Below, piece after piece: positions 44,107 to 57,435 of a stretch of 64,000 nt of DNA; position 1 is the stretch's first letter; every line of letters begins with the position of its first letter. A program made the translations under genes and the position numbers. The DNA comes from Muscardinus avellanarius (taxonomy: Eukaryota > Chordata > Mammalia > Rodentia > Gliridae). Under the pieces are notes generated by a model. The model ran no database searches. It was given only the letters and a program-made list of their open reading frames with translations, and was not told where the DNA came from. The stretch covers positions 30,174,826-30,238,825 of the forward strand of contig OY726561.1 of the NCBI GenBank assembly GCA_963383645.1. The letters are read 5' to 3'.

Positions 44107-45341
44107 CACAGTATGTTTCCTAAAAAGCTTTGACCATCACATAAGGAAGATAATTTGAATTTTTATTACTTTTTCTATTATTGATACTAGATCTCACTGA
44201 CCTATAGGCAAACTTCAACTCAGTTTTTCTGTAGTATGTGTCTAAGAAATTATTGAATGGAGTTAATTGTATGGGGCTAGGAACACAAGGAAGCTAACTG
44301 ACCTATAAAGCCCATCTATCTGACATCATTAACATTGTAATCAACCTTAAAATCTGTGACTTCCTGCACAATTGATGATGAACTAAGGAAGTTTGGGTGA
44401 ATTAGATAATTCTCAACAGACGTAGGAAAGAGCAGAAAAATTCACAATTACATTGACTCTAAACAAATATTTCCTTACACAAATAAGACACCTAAATAAC
44501 TACATGTGTATATTTGAGGGTGATATTAAGATGATGAGGTATTGTACAAGTTAGTAATTTAGACTGCTTTATAGGCACGCTCTCACATGGATTGTCATAT
44601 TTCAAGTTCTTTTCTGACTTGTCTTCAAGACCAGATAATATAAATTAGTGGCAGAAGAAGTATATATCTTTATAAATAAAAATATATCATTAATTTTAAT
44701 GCTTTTCTAATAAAATTTGCCTAAACAACACATTTTACAGAGTTGTTATTTTTTAGTGCTTCAAGAAGTAGTATGATGACACTCCCTCATAGAGAAAGTA
44801 ATCTAAATTCATGAAGTAAATAAGAAGATTAGAACCACCCAAAGCTGCCAATAACTTCCAGTCTAATGATGATAATTCTTATTAAGTAATTTTCAAATAT
44901 TTTTACAGCACAATTCACATAATCTAAATCAGCTTGTGTACCTATTAACATGCAGGTACCTACACAAACAAAACAAATGACAAAAGGAAAGAAAAAGTTA
45001 TAATTCTAGACTATCCCCCAAACATACAAATCACTCCTTTCCCCCCAAAATAAAATATTCGCAAGTGATAAGCAATGGGAAATCTAGTAAGAGTCATGAA
45101 GAGAGGAAAAAACACATTAAAAAGAAGAGTGTGGGAAAAGTTAAGAGACAGAGGAGGTATATGGTTCTACTAAGAACTAGTGCTTCCTATCTATATAAAG
45201 AGATTCATGTTTGCTTCTATGCATGCTTGTTTATTTAAAAGAAATAATTCATGTACTGTATTTTAAATTGAGTTTATTAAAATAAAATTTATTTTATTTA
45301 TCAATCAATATTGTCATCACATTTCATGGTTAAGAGATAGT
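44107..45341. other. Unassigned AT-rich DNA
   Basis: Nothing recognised. Confidence 0.5.
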
Positions 45342-45355
45342 CTTCTATAATTTTT

Positions 45356-45549
45356 GTTTGCTTGTTTTTTGGTGGTACTGGGATTCCTGGAAACCCTTCT
45401 ACCTCTGGGCTACACTCCTAGACCTATTTTATATTTTTTATTTGGAAACAGGGTCTCTTATGCCAGCAAGGCTGGCTTCGAACCTGCGCGATCCTCCTGT
45501 CTCTGCCTCCCAAGCGCGGGGATTTCAAGCGTTTGTCACCACACCTGGC
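45356..45549 (-). mobile_element. B1-dID SINE
   Basis: Reverse-oriented: GTTTTTTGGTGGTACTGGGA, CTACCTCTGGGCTACACTCC, CAAGCGCGGGGATTTCAAGC and CACACCTGGCC. TTCTATAATTTT occurs on both sides as a likely target-site duplication. Confidence 0.93.
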
Positions 45550-45989
45550 CAATAGTATTCTATAATTTTATTTTTAATACATCAACTGTATTCTATTTAT
45601 TGGAGTGGTATGATTTTATTAATTTCCAATTGCTAGATACTTCACGTTATAATCCAGTGGACACTGTCCTTTTCTTTGTCTACCAAGCTTCATTATCTTT
45701 CCCTAATAACTCCTAATTTTTAACTATAGAAGTAGCTCATTCTCATTGTCTTAAGTATTGGGGTAGGAAAACCTTGATTCCCTACTAATAAAGAAAGCAA
45801 AGAAAAGAAATGTTCTCTCCTGATTTCTTTATAGCCAAGTGTTGGCAAGTGACCAAAATTTGGCCATTTGGAGAACTTGTCCTGGGACATAGAACTGTGA
45901 ACTCTGAATCAAGTGCAAGAGGACATGTTATCTTTCCATCATGGGATGGGATACACTAACTGTCCTTCATATGTCTTCCTTTTTCATAA

Positions 45990-46730
45990 CTTGAGCACTG
46001 CTTAATAAGCTTCCCATTGTTCTGGAGACACCCAGAGATATTAACAAGTAAACTTTGCAGCTACTATGGAGATCAGTGGGAATGGATCTACCATATGATT
46101 CAGCTGTACTATTATATTTTAATAAGATTCCTGGGTATCTTATTAGAGAGATTGAAACCAGAATATTATAGTAATACATACATAAATATGTTTATAATTA
46201 TAATATATATAATTCATAATAGCTGAATTATGAAAACCTAGGTGTCCATAAAATGATCAAAGAGTTTAAAATTATGGGATATATTCACAATGGAATTCTA
46301 TTGAGCAATAAAGAAGAACAACAAAATGTCATTTGCAGAAAAGTGGATGGACCTGAAGAACATTATGTTACATGAGATTAGCCAGTCACAGAAAGTGACG
46401 GGTCATATATCTTCTTTCGTATGCAGAAGCTAGGGAGTAATTGGGATTCAAGTGAGACTTCAGATAATGGAGGAGGAAGTCCAGTAGAGTGAGGTTAGGT
46501 AATCTAGGGGAGTTCGTGGTAGGAAAGAGAGAGGGACAATTAACGACAGAAATACTACCATTTGCAATATGTACATATGTGAAAATGCCAGTCTCAATCT
46601 CAATATCATGTATGGAGAAGAAGGGATGAGGAGGGAGCCAAAAGAAAGCTCATCAAGTGTTGTATGCATGTATTTCATTATTGCTAAGAGCTACAATGTG
46701 AAACTATAATGTATTCGTAAATGTATAAAT
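45990..46730 (+). mobile_element. L1 ORF2 3' end and 3' UTR (decayed)
   Basis: Fragments GATCTACCATATGATTCAGC, GGAATTCTATTGAGCAATAA, GGATGGACCTGAAGAACATT and TATGTTACATGAGATTAGCC follow the L1 ORF2 tail order, ending near ACTATAATGTATTCGTAAAT. 5'-truncated. Confidence 0.82.
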
Positions 46731-47394
46731 ATATGTGGTTACTTATATTTGAAAAGTAAAGTTCACATTTTTAAATGTTAAAAAATAAATTTTGGCAACA
46801 TTTAGTCTGGTTCTTTGGCATTGACCATGATTGTGTTGGTGACGTTTTTTTTTTCAAACAAAAGGGGAAAAGCTACACTGTACCAATAAATAGCAAATAT
46901 AACAGTATTTTACAGCACAGCGCCCTTTTTAAAACCTATAAACAATGCTCAAAAGTGGACAGGTAAGCACATCATACACTGTGCATTGCCCAAAAGTGCC
47001 TATCAAATCATAATTAAAAAGCTGACTTTGGATTTAAACAGCCAAATAGAAACTGTAACAGTCATTCTAAAAAAAATTTTTGAAAAACCAACAATTAAAA
47101 GCTTTCCAATGTTGTGTCGAATGGCAGAATCTGACAAGCTACATGGGTAACCATGACAAGGGTGTGGCAAATTAACGGGATAATTACTGTCATCTGACCT
47201 GATCATGAGAGCACCAATCAGCGTGTCTCTGTAAGGTTGACTGTATAGTTTTTTAACTATAGTTACGTTTCTGTATATGACCATTATTATTTCTTCAGTT
47301 GAAATTTTAGGAATGCTAACCCAAAGAATGCTCAAAATTTAATTAAAGTATACTGTCAAACTCTTTTTAGAAATATAGATTTTGAGAATGCTAG
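46731..47394. other. Unassigned DNA
   Basis: No repeat recognised. A 110-aa minus frame (47003-47335) has no recognisable motif. The even composition would fit a decayed transcript 3' UTR, but I cannot support that. Confidence 0.4.
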
Positions 47395-47555
47395 CTGACC
47401 TCTGACTGTATAACCTTTTGTAACTTTTCTCTCAGGCTCAGTTTGTTCATTTTACTATGGGATTGATCGCAGCAGCAATTTAACAGGCCATTGGGAAGAA
47501 GAAATGAAAGAATACCTACAAAATTTAGCACGTAATAAACTATAAGTAAATGTTA
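47395..47555 (+). mobile_element. MIR SINE fragment
   Basis: CTCAGGCTCAGTTTGTTCAT, GGGATTGATCGCAG and CTACAAAATTTAGCACGTAA follow the MIR order CCTCAGTTTCCTCATCTG ... TAGCACAGTGCC. Confidence 0.55.
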
Positions 47556-49244
47556 GATTTCATTTTTATAAGAAAAAAATGTATGAATTCAATCCATGCT
47601 AACAATGTCTGGATGTATTTATTCACTCCTTTACTTTCCTTTGGTGTACCCTTGGCCCTCTTTATCCACTGATAAGTGCCTGGCCTATTGAAATGCTTGG
47701 CAGGGGTATTTTGTAGAATTCTTGGTTTCATCTTGTCCCTTTCTTTTATACAGTGATAGGGTATACAGTAGGAGATATAAATTTCTATATTTCTTAATAT
47801 ATAATTACCATATTTTTCCAATTTAAAATATATTAATTAAAATATAAAGAAAACATAGCTTTGTTTTAATTTTTAGTTAAATTAAAAAGTGTTCAAATTA
47901 TCTTACCACTTCTTAACAATGTCTATTATTTTGATTTAACTACACATGAGATGTGATATTCAATATTTTCAGTGCTTAGAACTTCCAAATAAAGATCTTA
48001 AACTAGTCCTTATTCTAAAAGATGGTACAAAATAAACAGAAAAGAAACACAGAAATTATTTTGGATATAACTTCTCTTAAAAAGCAGAGCTATGATGAAT
48101 GGTTTAACAAAGAAATAAGGATTTCTTCATATAGAGCAGCAGAAGAAAGAAAATATAAATGTAAAAACTGTACAGTGAATTTAGGTAGATGTAAAATAGG
48201 GTCAATATTAGAAAAGCCTCTGGAGAATCTCACCTACATTGTGTAACAGAGACACCTGCTGGTGACTAAATATTTCACTGTTATACCTCAACGTTTGTTC
48301 CTTTACTCTTCGTGTCCTACTCCACAGCCTTTAAACTCTTGAAAATTCAAAGAATGAACATGATGAGAGATTCAGATAAATTAATAATTAAATAAATGGA
48401 GTGTATTTTTTCTCACTGAACTGAAAGGGGGACCTCTGACAGCAAAACAGCTTGGCTAATGCCATTTTAACATATACTAAGTTAAATCTGCTTTGTATAC
48501 TGCTAAAAGGTCGATTAAATTATATAGCCCCACTATCATTAATCAAAAAAGAACTGGTTTTCTATCTCTGCAGGTATAAAATGAAAAAATTAAAATTATA
48601 CAACAAATATACAAAGCTAAGATTTTTGTATTAGAAAAGGAATGAAGACTATGATTATATAGAAATACTCATAGTTTATCTTATAATAAGCTAGTTAGGG
48701 AAGCTCATTTGATTTTTCTTACTGATGCAAAATTCTGACAGAAGAGTTCAGATTTGATGCATCAGGACTTAAGAAAAATGAGTTTTGATAAATTCAAAGA
48801 GAGCGACTTAATAAATTCAGTATTTAAGAAAGATTAGTTTGGCAGCAAACTTCACTGTAAGTGGTCTAATGTGGATTGGCTCCACTTGAGTTCCTCTGCT
48901 AATATTATTTGGATTATAACTTTAGCTACAAGGAAAGTGGTTCATATATAGCTTCATACATTTATATCATGGTTAAATTATTTACTTGGTGCCAATGCCA
49001 ATAATAAATGAGGAAGAAAGTTAAGCAATAAATAGGATTTCTATTGATGGCCAACCTAGTAAATAACATCCCCTAAACCACCCTCTTCTACCTTCCTACC
49101 TCTACTTCCTGATAGAAGAAAAAAAATGCTTAATAGAAAGAGATAATTATCATTCTGCTTGTATTATCTAATCATGTTTAGGAAAAAGTAAGGAATTTGT
49201 TCTGAAGTACATAAGATTCAAGTGAGCATATACTAATAATAATA
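47556..49244. other. Unassigned AT-rich DNA
   Basis: Nothing recognised. Short frames (60-93 aa) without motifs. Confidence 0.5.
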
Positions 49245-49455
49245 GGGAAGGTAATAATATTTGCTACAATTAATGTGTGTCCTTTTCTGTCAAGTATGAA
49301 CATACGTCATCTCAATAAATTCTTAACACCCTTGCAAAGAAAGAATTGTGTTCTTTATATTTGCACCTGGGTTGGCAAGGGCTGACAGGATCTGGACAAA
49401 GGTCCCTCATATTGAAGCTCTATCTGTCTGGTTCCAAAGCCTGTGCTCTCCACAT
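49245..49455 (+). mobile_element. MIR SINE
   Basis: TAATAATATTTGCTACAATTAATGTGTG (in parts), TCTCAATAAATTCTTAACAC, CCTTGCAAAGAAAGAATTGT and CAAAGCCTGTGCTCTCCACA follow the MIR order. Confidence 0.7.
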
Positions 49456-49850
49456 GATCGCACCTGGATCCTCTGGTGCAGACACTGCTGGAAACATTAA
49501 AGCAATGTCTGTCCCTGCTTTATTCTCATAAAGCTAAGTGTCAAAGTTAAAGGCCACTTCAAACTACATCCAAATTATAGCATGCCAAAATGTTAGTGGA
49601 TTACTATGGCAGTGGCCATGGAAAGCCATGAGTATTGATAGCAAGGTCTGGCTAAAGACTGAAATGGCAGAGTTTCAATTCATAACTCAAAATTTATTCT
49701 AAATCTCCTAGAGTTATAGTGGAGACTGAAACTGAAAATTAAATACCATGATAAACTCGTAGTTCTTTTGGTTTGTTTTAGTTACTTTTTAAATTGAGAG
49801 CTATCATTCAGGGAACTCTACACCATGCTCTATTTTTTTCTATTTCTTTT
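49456..49850. other. Unassigned DNA
   Basis: Nothing recognised. Confidence 0.5.
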
Positions 49851-50064
49851 TCTTTCTTTTTTTGTGGTACTGGGGATGAAACCCAGGGGCTTTCTACCTC
49901 CAAGCTACAACCCAACCCTATTTTATATTTTATTTGGAAACGGGGTCTCACCAAGCTGCTGAAAGCCTCACTAAGTAGCTAAGGCTGGCTTCGAAACCTG
50001 TGCTATCCTCCTGTCTCAGCCTCCCAAATACTAGGATTATAAGCATGTGTCACCATGCCCGACT
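49851..50064 (-). mobile_element. B1-dID SINE
   Basis: Reverse-oriented: TTTGTGGTACTGGGGATGAA, CTACCTCCAAGCTACAACCC, GGAAACGGGGTCTCACCAAG and CACCATGCCCGAC. Confidence 0.92.
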
Positions 50065-50075
50065 TCTATGGTCTA

Positions 50076-50146
50076 TTTTTTTTTTTTTTTTTGGTGGTGC
50101 TGGGCATTGAACACAGGGGCATTCTACCTCCAAGCTACACCAGCCT
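50076..50146 (-). mobile_element. B1-dID SINE, 3' half (split by full-length L1)
   Basis: T-run, GGTGGTGCTGGGCATTGAAC, CTACCTCCAAGCTACACCAG, CCTTA; continues at 57436-57584 beyond the L1. Confidence 0.85.
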
Positions 50147-50513
50147 TATTTTTCTTTCTTTCTTTCTTTTTTTTTTTTTTTTAGGTATGCTCAGCAATTT
50201 TTTTTTCTTTATTGAACATAAGTGGTATACATTTAAACTATGCTAGGTGCCCTCTCACCACCCACCCCTGTTTTTCCTCCCCCACTCCCACCAATGATTG
50301 TCCAGGGTAACCATGCCATATTCATAATTTTACATATATTCAGATGTAGACCCTCATTAATCAAGTTCATTCTTCCTCCTCCCCTATCTTTCCATTCAAA
50401 CTTTGCTGGTATTCCCCCTCCATTACCTGGAGTACCACTGGTATCCTCTATGTTTCCTAGTTTGGGCATATTAGAGGGAACATATGTACCTTCTCCTTCT
50501 GTGTTTGGCTTAT

Positions 50514-53500
50514 CTAACTTAACATAATGCTCTCCAGGACTTTCCATCTTCTTAAAAATGATATGATCTTGTTCTTTTTTATGGCTGAGTAGAATTCCAT
50601 TGTGTGTATTTCCCAGAGTTTTGCAATCCATTCATCTGTTGATGGAGACCTGGGTTGGTTCCATATTTTGGCTATTACAAACGGTGCTGCTATGAACATA
50701 GGTATACATATGTTGCTATCGTTCTCTGAATTCAACCCTTTTGGAAAAATACCCAGGAGTGGTAAAGCTGGATCATATGGTGGATCTATTCCCACCTTTC
50801 TTAGGAATCTCCACACAGATCTCCATAGTGGCTGAACTAGTTTGCACTCCCACCAACAGTGTAAAAGAGTTCCTCTTTCCCCACATCCTCACCAGCATTT
50901 GTTGTTGTTTGATTTCTTTATGCTTGCCACTCTGACTGGGGTTAGATGGAATCTCAGTGTAGTTTTGATTTGCATCTCCCTGATGGCCAGTGATGAAGAA
51001 CATCTTTTCATGTATCTATTGGCCCTTTGTATCTCTTCTTTTGTGAAGTGTCTGTTTAGTTCATTTGCCCATTTCTTGATTGGGTTGTTTGTTTTGCTAG
51101 TGTAAAGTCTTTTGAGCTCTTTATATATTCTGGATATTAGCCCCCTATCAGACTGGTGGCTGGTAAAGATCTTTTCCCATTCTGTAGGCTTCCTCTTTAG
51201 GTTATTGATAGTTTCCTTTGATGAGAAGAAACTTTTTAGTTTGATGCCATCCCACTTGTTAATTCTTGATTTAATTTCCTGAGCTTTGGAGGTTTTGTTG
51301 AGAAAGTTACTGCCTGTGCCAATATGTTGTAGTGTTGAACCTATGCTCTCCTCTACTAACTTCACAGTCTCAGGTCTAATTTGTAAGTCTTTGATCCATC
51401 TTGAGTTGATTCCTGTGGATGGTGAGATATAGGGGTTTAGATTCATCTTTTTACAAATGGTTAGCCAGTTCTCCCAGCACAATTTGTTGAAAAGGCTGTC
51501 TTTTCTTCAGCGTATGAGTTTGGCCCCTTTGTCAAAGATTAATTGACTAAAGATGTGTGGGTTTGTTTCTGTATCTTCTATTCTAATCCACTGGTCAGTA
51601 TATCGGTTATTGTGCCAGTACCATGCTGTTTTTACTACCATTGCTCTATAGTATAATTTGAAGTCTGGGATTGTGATGCCTCCTGCATGTTTCTTATTGC
51701 TGAGAATTGCTTTGGCTATTCTGGGTCTTTTCTTTCTCCATATAAAGTTCATGATTGATTTTTCTAGGTCTCTGAATAATGTTGCTGGTATTTTAATGAA
51801 AATTTCATTGAATCTATATATCAGTTTTGGCAGAATGGTCATTTTGATGATATTTTTTCTACCTATCCATGAGCACGGGAGATCTTTCCATCTTCCAAGG
51901 TTTTCTTCAATTCTTTCTTTAATGTTTTATAGTTTTTGTTGTACAGGTCTTTTACATATTGGGTTAGGTTAATTCCTAGGTATTTTATTGGTTTTGAGGT
52001 TATAGTGAATGGAATTGTTTTCTTTGTATCTTTTATTGTGGATTCATTGTTGGCGTAAAGAAAATCCACTGATTTCTTTAGGTTGATTTTGTATCCTGTG
52101 ACTTTGCTGAATTTGTCAATCAGCTCCAGAAGTCTTTTGGTTGAGTTCTTTGGGTCTTCCAGATAAAGGATCATGTCATCTGCGAATAAGGAAAATTTTA
52201 ATTCCTCTCTTCCTATGTGAATTCCTTTGATTTCCTTCTCTTGTCTTATTGCTGCAGCAAGAGTTTCAAGGACTATGTTGAAAAGGAGTGGTGATAGTGG
52301 GCATCTTTGTCTTGTTCCTGACTTTAGCGGAAATTCTTGCAGTTTTTCCCCATTCAATATAATGTTGGCTTTGGTATTACAGTATATTGCCTTAATGATG
52401 TTGAAGTACTTTCCTTCTATCCCAATATCCCAATTTTTTGCAGTGTTTTTAAGATAAATGGGTGTTGGATTTTGTCAAATGCTTTTTCAGAATCTATTGC
52501 TGTGATGATGTGGTTTTCGTTCTTGGTTCTATTTATGTGGTGAATAACATGTATTGATTTGTGTATGTTGAACCAGCCTTGTTTTTCTGGGATGAAACCA
52601 ACTTGGTCATGATGTATTATTCTCTATTTGAATGTGTATAGCTAGTATTTTGTTTAGAAATTTTGCATCTATGCTCATTAAGGATATTGGTCTGTACTGT
52701 TCCTTTCTTGAGGTATCTTTATTTGGTTTGGGGATTAATGTGATACTGGCCTCATAGAAGGAATTTGGGAGAGTTCCATCTCTTTCAATATCCCAAAACA
52801 AGTTATGAAGTACCGGTATTAGTTGTTCACTGAAGGTTTTGTAGAATTCAGCTGTAAACCCATCTGGGCCTGGGCTTTTCCTTGGTGGAAGAATTTTTAT
52901 TGCCATTTCTATTTCTTTGGTTGCTATTGGTTGGTTTAGGTTTGCTATATCCTCTTGGCTGAGTGTAGGTAGGTTAACTGTGTTTAGAAATCTATCAATT
53001 TCTTCCATGTTTTCAAGTCTATTGGAGTATAAGTTTTTAAAGTAGTTTCTGATAATCTTTTGAATTTCTTCACTATCTGTGGTGAGATCTCCTTTTTAAT
53101 TTCTAATTTTGATAATTTGAGTTGATTCTCTTTTTCTTTTGGTTAGGTTGGCCAGGGGTTTATCAATTCTATTAATCTTTTCAAAGAACCAACTTTTTGT
53201 TTTATTGATTCTTTGAATTGTTTTTGTTCTCTATTTCATTTATTTCTGCTCTAATTTTAATGATTTCTCACCTTCTGCAGGCTTTGGGAATAGACTGTTG
53301 CAGACTTTCTAGGTCCTTGGGTTGTCTCATTAGGTTCTTTACTTAGTGGTTCTCTGTCCTTCTTATGTGGGCACTCAATGCAATAAATTTTCCTCTTAAT
53401 ACTGCCTTCATGGTGTCCCATAGATTTTGGTAGGTTGTGTCTCTGTTTTCATTCATTTCCATAAATTTCTTTATTTCTTCCCTAATTTCTGCTCTTACCC

Positions 53501-54273
53501 ATTCATCATTCAATAGTGTATCATTCAATCTCCATGTATTTGAATAATTTCTTTTGAGTTTCCTGTTGTTGATTTCTACTTTTATTTCATTGTGGTCTGG
53601 AAAGATGCAAGGAATTATATTACATCTTTTGAATTTGCTGGTGCTTTCTTTGTGTCCCAGGATGTGGTCTATTTTAGAGAAGGTTCCATGGACTGCTGAG
53701 AAGAATGTGTAGTCTGTAGTTCCTGGTTGAAATATTCTGAAAATGTCTATTAGGTCCATTTGGTTTATGGTTTCCTTTAGTTCTAAAGAGTCTTTACTCA
53801 TCTTTTGCCTTGAAGATCGATCCAGTGGTGTGAGAGGTGTATTAAAGTCTACTAGAATTATTGTATTTGGGTCTATTTGGGATCTGATGTCCAGAAGGAT
53901 TTGTTTTACAAATGTGGTTGCACCCACATTTGGGGCATAAATGTTTAATATCATTATATCTTCTTGGTGTATTGTTCCTTTTAAGAAGTGCCTGTTTTGT
54001 CTCTTTTGATGTGTTTTAGTTTAAAGTCTGTTTTGTTGGATATCAGGATTGCTACCCCGCTCTTTTTTAGTCACCAGTAGCATGGTATATCTTTTTCCAT
54101 CCTTTCAATTTCAGTCTGTGAATGTCTTTGGCTGTAAGGTGAGTTTCTTGCAGACAGCATATATTTGGATTATGTTTCTTAATCCACATTGCCAGTCTAT
54201 GTCCTTTGAATGGTGAGTTAAATCCTTTGCCATTAAGAGATATTATTGAAATATGATTTTTGTTTTCTGCCAT
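50514..54273 (-). pseudogene. L1 ORF2 (endonuclease-reverse transcriptase, decayed)
   Basis: Readable in at least seven pieces. N-terminal endonuclease: SPFKGHRLAMWIKKH and CCLQETHL (54273-54067), then [23 protein letters not shown] and SKIDHILGH (53954-53343); the usual GDFN is changed to VDFN. Reverse transcriptase: [13 protein letters not shown] (53008-52607) and the catalytic FADDMILY (52357-51863). C-terminus: [16 protein letters not shown] (51842-51507) and NQPRSPSTDEWIAKLWEIHT (50816-50514). The total span of about 3.76 kb is close to the usual ~1,275 codons, so it is full length but frameshifted and non-functional. Confidence 0.92.
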
Positions 54274-54389
54274 TTTGTGTTCTGTCTACTCTTGGGTGGT
54301 TTGGTCTTTCTTCTTTACTTAAATGGCCCACTTATTAACTTCCTCTCTTCTTAGGTTCTGAAGTCTGCTTATTTTTTCTTCCTTATGGT

Positions 54390-55296
54390 TTATTTCTTTA
54401 AGAATTTTCTCTAGTGTAGGCTTTGAATTCATGAATTTTTTTAAGATTCTTTTTATCCTGAAACACTTTTGTTTCCCCATTGATTTTGAATAGTAGTTTT
54501 GCTGGATAGATTAATTTTGGTTGGAAGTTATTTTCTCCCAGGGTCTGAATCACGTCATAGCAGTCTCTCCTAGCATTCATGACCTGGGTTGTATCATCTG
54601 GGGTGATTCTTATTGTTTTGCCTCTATATGTCACTTGTCCTTTTGTTCTCACTACTTTTAAGATTCCTTCCTTGCCCTCTATGTTGGTCATTTTGGTTAT
54701 TATGTGGTGTGGGGTAGTCCTTCTTTGGTCCTGTCTCAATGGAGTTCTGTATGCCTCCTGGACATGAAGATCCAAGTCTCTTTCCATTTTTGGTAATTCT
54801 CTGAGATTATTTCCTTGAAGAGATTACAGATGCCCTTGGTCTATATCTCTATCCCTTCTTCAATGCCTATTATTCGTAAGTTAGGACACTTCATATTATC
54901 CCATATTTGCTGGATGTTTAGGGTTTGTTGCTGTAAAGATTTCTGTATATCACTGACCATCTTTTCGGTTTTGGATGTACTGTCTTCTAACAGTGATATT
55001 CTGTTTTCCATTTCATCTAATCTTCCAGAATTTCTTTCTATTGCTGTCTTCATTTCACTTATTGACTCTTTCATTTCATTCCAGACCTCTTTCTGATTCT
55101 TTCTTAGCTTTTCTAACTCATCTTTCACTTCCTCTAGACTTGTTTAAAATCCTTTTATCATATTGTAAATCAAGATTCTGAACTTCCCTTCTTTCATTTC
55201 TTGTAGGTCAGTGTTCGTGATTTCTGTTGTCTCTTCATTATTCCTGGTTCTCATATTTATATCGTTCTCTGTCTTGTTTTTCTGATTTCTACCCAT
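54390..55296 (-). pseudogene. L1 ORF1 (decayed)
   Basis: ORF1p is an RNA-binding trimeric chaperone. The presumed start ATG is at 55296 (MGRNQKNKTEND). A coiled-coil part is readable at 55128-54841 (LEKLRKNQKEVWNEMKESI). The RRM/C-terminal part is at 54787-54398 (EAYRTPLRQDQRRTTPHHII, RGKTIRITPDDTTQ). A stop near 55145 and a frame change near 54800 break it. Confidence 0.85.
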
Positions 55297-57435
55297 TGTT
55301 TGTGAGTATTATGTTTAGACAAATCTTAGTATTAGGAGTTTAGAGGTCTTGGCCAGTCAGCAAAGCTTTTCCAATGTTGAGGGTGGGTGATGGGGGAGGA
55401 GCTGGGGTGATGGGTAAAGGTGTTGGATTAGGTAGAGGATATGTTTAGGTTGAGAAAGACTTTAAGTATGATAAGGTAATAGCTTGCTGAGAATGAGTGA
55501 GAGTTAATTAGTAGGACTCTTATAGTTAGTACAGTAAGTATGAAGATATGAAATACTTTGAGTATTAAACACGGAGGTATATTATGGGGAAAAGTTTTGG
55601 GGGAAAAGAGTAGATAGGTTGGTGTGGGGAAGTTTGTAAGAGTGGTGAGGGAAGGAGCAAACAAACATAAAAAAAATCAGCACAAGATACCAATACTAAC
55701 TATTATGTAATCAAAGAAAAAGAAAAACAAACCAAAAGAGGAAAAAGAAAAAAGAAAGGAAAGAGGAAGAAAGAGGAAAAAAGGAGAAGAATAAAATAAA
55801 AGGAACTAGTGGCTGTGTGAAACCAGAAAACAAAGCAAACTATGGAATATATATAAAGAAACAACAAGTAGAAGTACCAGAAGGATAGGGGGAAAAAACA
55901 AAACAGCAACAACCATAACAAAACAAAAGCAATATAAAAACAAAACAAAACATCAGCAGTAAAAGAAAAAAAACAGTCCTACTTGTATACGAATATGGGG
56001 TCAGGTCCACATAATATTTGAGTGTTTGATTGCTTTGGTAGCTTTCAGAATATAATCCAATGTCTCTAAATTTTCTTTGTACTCTATTTTCATCTTCTTA
56101 AGTCACACTCTCTGGGTGTTTGGACACCTTTCTTTCCTTTAACTGCTTTAGGTTTAGGTGTCAGGATGTCTGGTGTCACTGTTAATAAATTCTGTACAAT
56201 CCCCAGGTTCTGTGTAATTCCAACCTGTAGTCAGCACCTCTGCACTCACTACCCTAGATTCAGTCCTGTGCTTCCCTACAGCAGGGGTGGAGGGTGTCCA
56301 AAGTAGATTTGGAACATCCCCCTGAGGTCCTGTGCACATATTGCATCTTGATGAATTTTCCTGTGTCTCTAGAAATTCTAACTGGGCTAGTCGGTGTGGT
56401 CCCAAGATGTACCCTGGGTAAAGGGTTGCTGGTCCCTGGACACACACACTTATTGCCAGAGCACTGCCAGTTCCAAGAGTGTAGGTTGGGTGTACTGCTA
56501 CTACTGGACCCCAGTGTGAGCGGGTGCAGATGCCTAGTGCCTGCTCCACCAGGGTGCATTGGGCTGTGCTCTAGACTAGAGCTGAGTCTCAGGCTGCCGG
56601 GTGGGCAGAAACTCCCAGCAGTGGTCCAGGGATGTGGCGTAGGCACACACGGGTCGGGGGCACAGGAGCTGCACAGTGTACAGCAATGGTCTCTGCCTCC
56701 AGTGGGGTGTACAAGCTGGGGGCCCAAAGAGATCACGTGGGTGCACAGAGCTTTCACCACCTGGGAAGCAGGCCGCCAGCAAGGTAAATGCCCGGGCTCC
56801 AGCCGCCGGGGCTCCATCAGAGTGCGGGGACTAGGCACACAAGGTGAGTGCAGAGTTTAGGGGTGGGGGTGGTGTGGGCGCAGGCAACTAGCAGGGGTCC
56901 TGGGTGCACGAGGACAGTGCTGGGTTCTGTGGTGTGGGACAAAAGCCCAGGGCCAATGTTGGACCTGGGGTGCACACTAGAACCTGCAGCTTCCCTGGAT
57001 GCACTCAAGTACCTGGCTTCCTTGGTCCCAGCATCCGTGGGAGTCCCTGTGTCGCTGTGGTCCAGTCTTTGGTGGGCGCACAGGTTTCTGTCATGGGTGC
57101 CGCTCACTGCTTAAAATGAGGCTCTATGACCGTTTTCAGTCTCTGGCTATTTTGCCGCGGTGGTATTAGTCAGGACTAGGGGATGCAGTTTGGGCAGGCA
57201 GCCCGCGCACTCCGCGCTGGCACCGGCGGACTGCCTGGTTGTATCTGCAGCAGGTCTGATGCCCGATCTTTGTTCTTCTTCTTAGAGTTCATGGTTTCCG
57301 CTGAGGTATCTGGATCTGTTTTGGTTCCTGGGATGTATTTATTTTGTTGATTAAGACGCTGCCTTCTAAGTAGTTGAACTTTATTTGTTTCAGCTACTGA
57401 GAAGTGCTGTGTCCCTCAGTCGCCATTTTAAATCC
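55297..57435 (-). promoter_or_regulatory. L1 5' UTR / internal promoter region
   Basis: About 2.1 kb upstream of ORF1. The distal part (about 56200-57435) is GC-rich with CpGs (for example CAGCCCGCGCACTCCGCGCTG) and no tandem monomers are visible. The proximal part (about 55680-55980) is strongly A-rich on plus. An internal RNA polymerase II promoter is expected from L1 biology but not shown here. ORFs of 68-192 aa across it overlap on both strands and are incidental. Confidence 0.7.

Larger units (their letters stand above)
50190..57435 (-). mobile_element. Near full-length L1 retrotransposon (7.2 kb), inactive
   Basis: Sense order: GC-rich 5' UTR (57435-55297), ORF1 (55296 to about 54390), ORF2 (about 54273-50514), a short 3' UTR with TTGAACATAAGTGGTATAC at its end, and an A-rich tail (T/TTTC-rich on plus). 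It lies inside a B1-dID SINE. Both reading frames are broken at several points, so autonomous activity is not expected, although the full-length 5' UTR could still contain a promoter. The 3' end matches the fragment at 31405-31590. No clear target-site duplication was resolved because of the T-rich flanks. Confidence 0.92.

Noticed and set aside
46731..47394. Possible processed-pseudogene 3' UTR
   Set aside because: I could not recognise a parent transcript, an A tail or duplicated flanks.
50889..53954. Reverse transcriptase ORFs as a possible functional gene
   Set aside because: They are collinear pieces of one L1 ORF2 broken by stops and frameshifts.
56154..57119. ORFs of 68-192 aa on both strands that could suggest a GC-rich gene or CpG-island promoter
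   Set aside because: They lie within the 5' UTR of the L1 whose ORF1 starts at 55296; overlapping opposite-strand frames and no domain.
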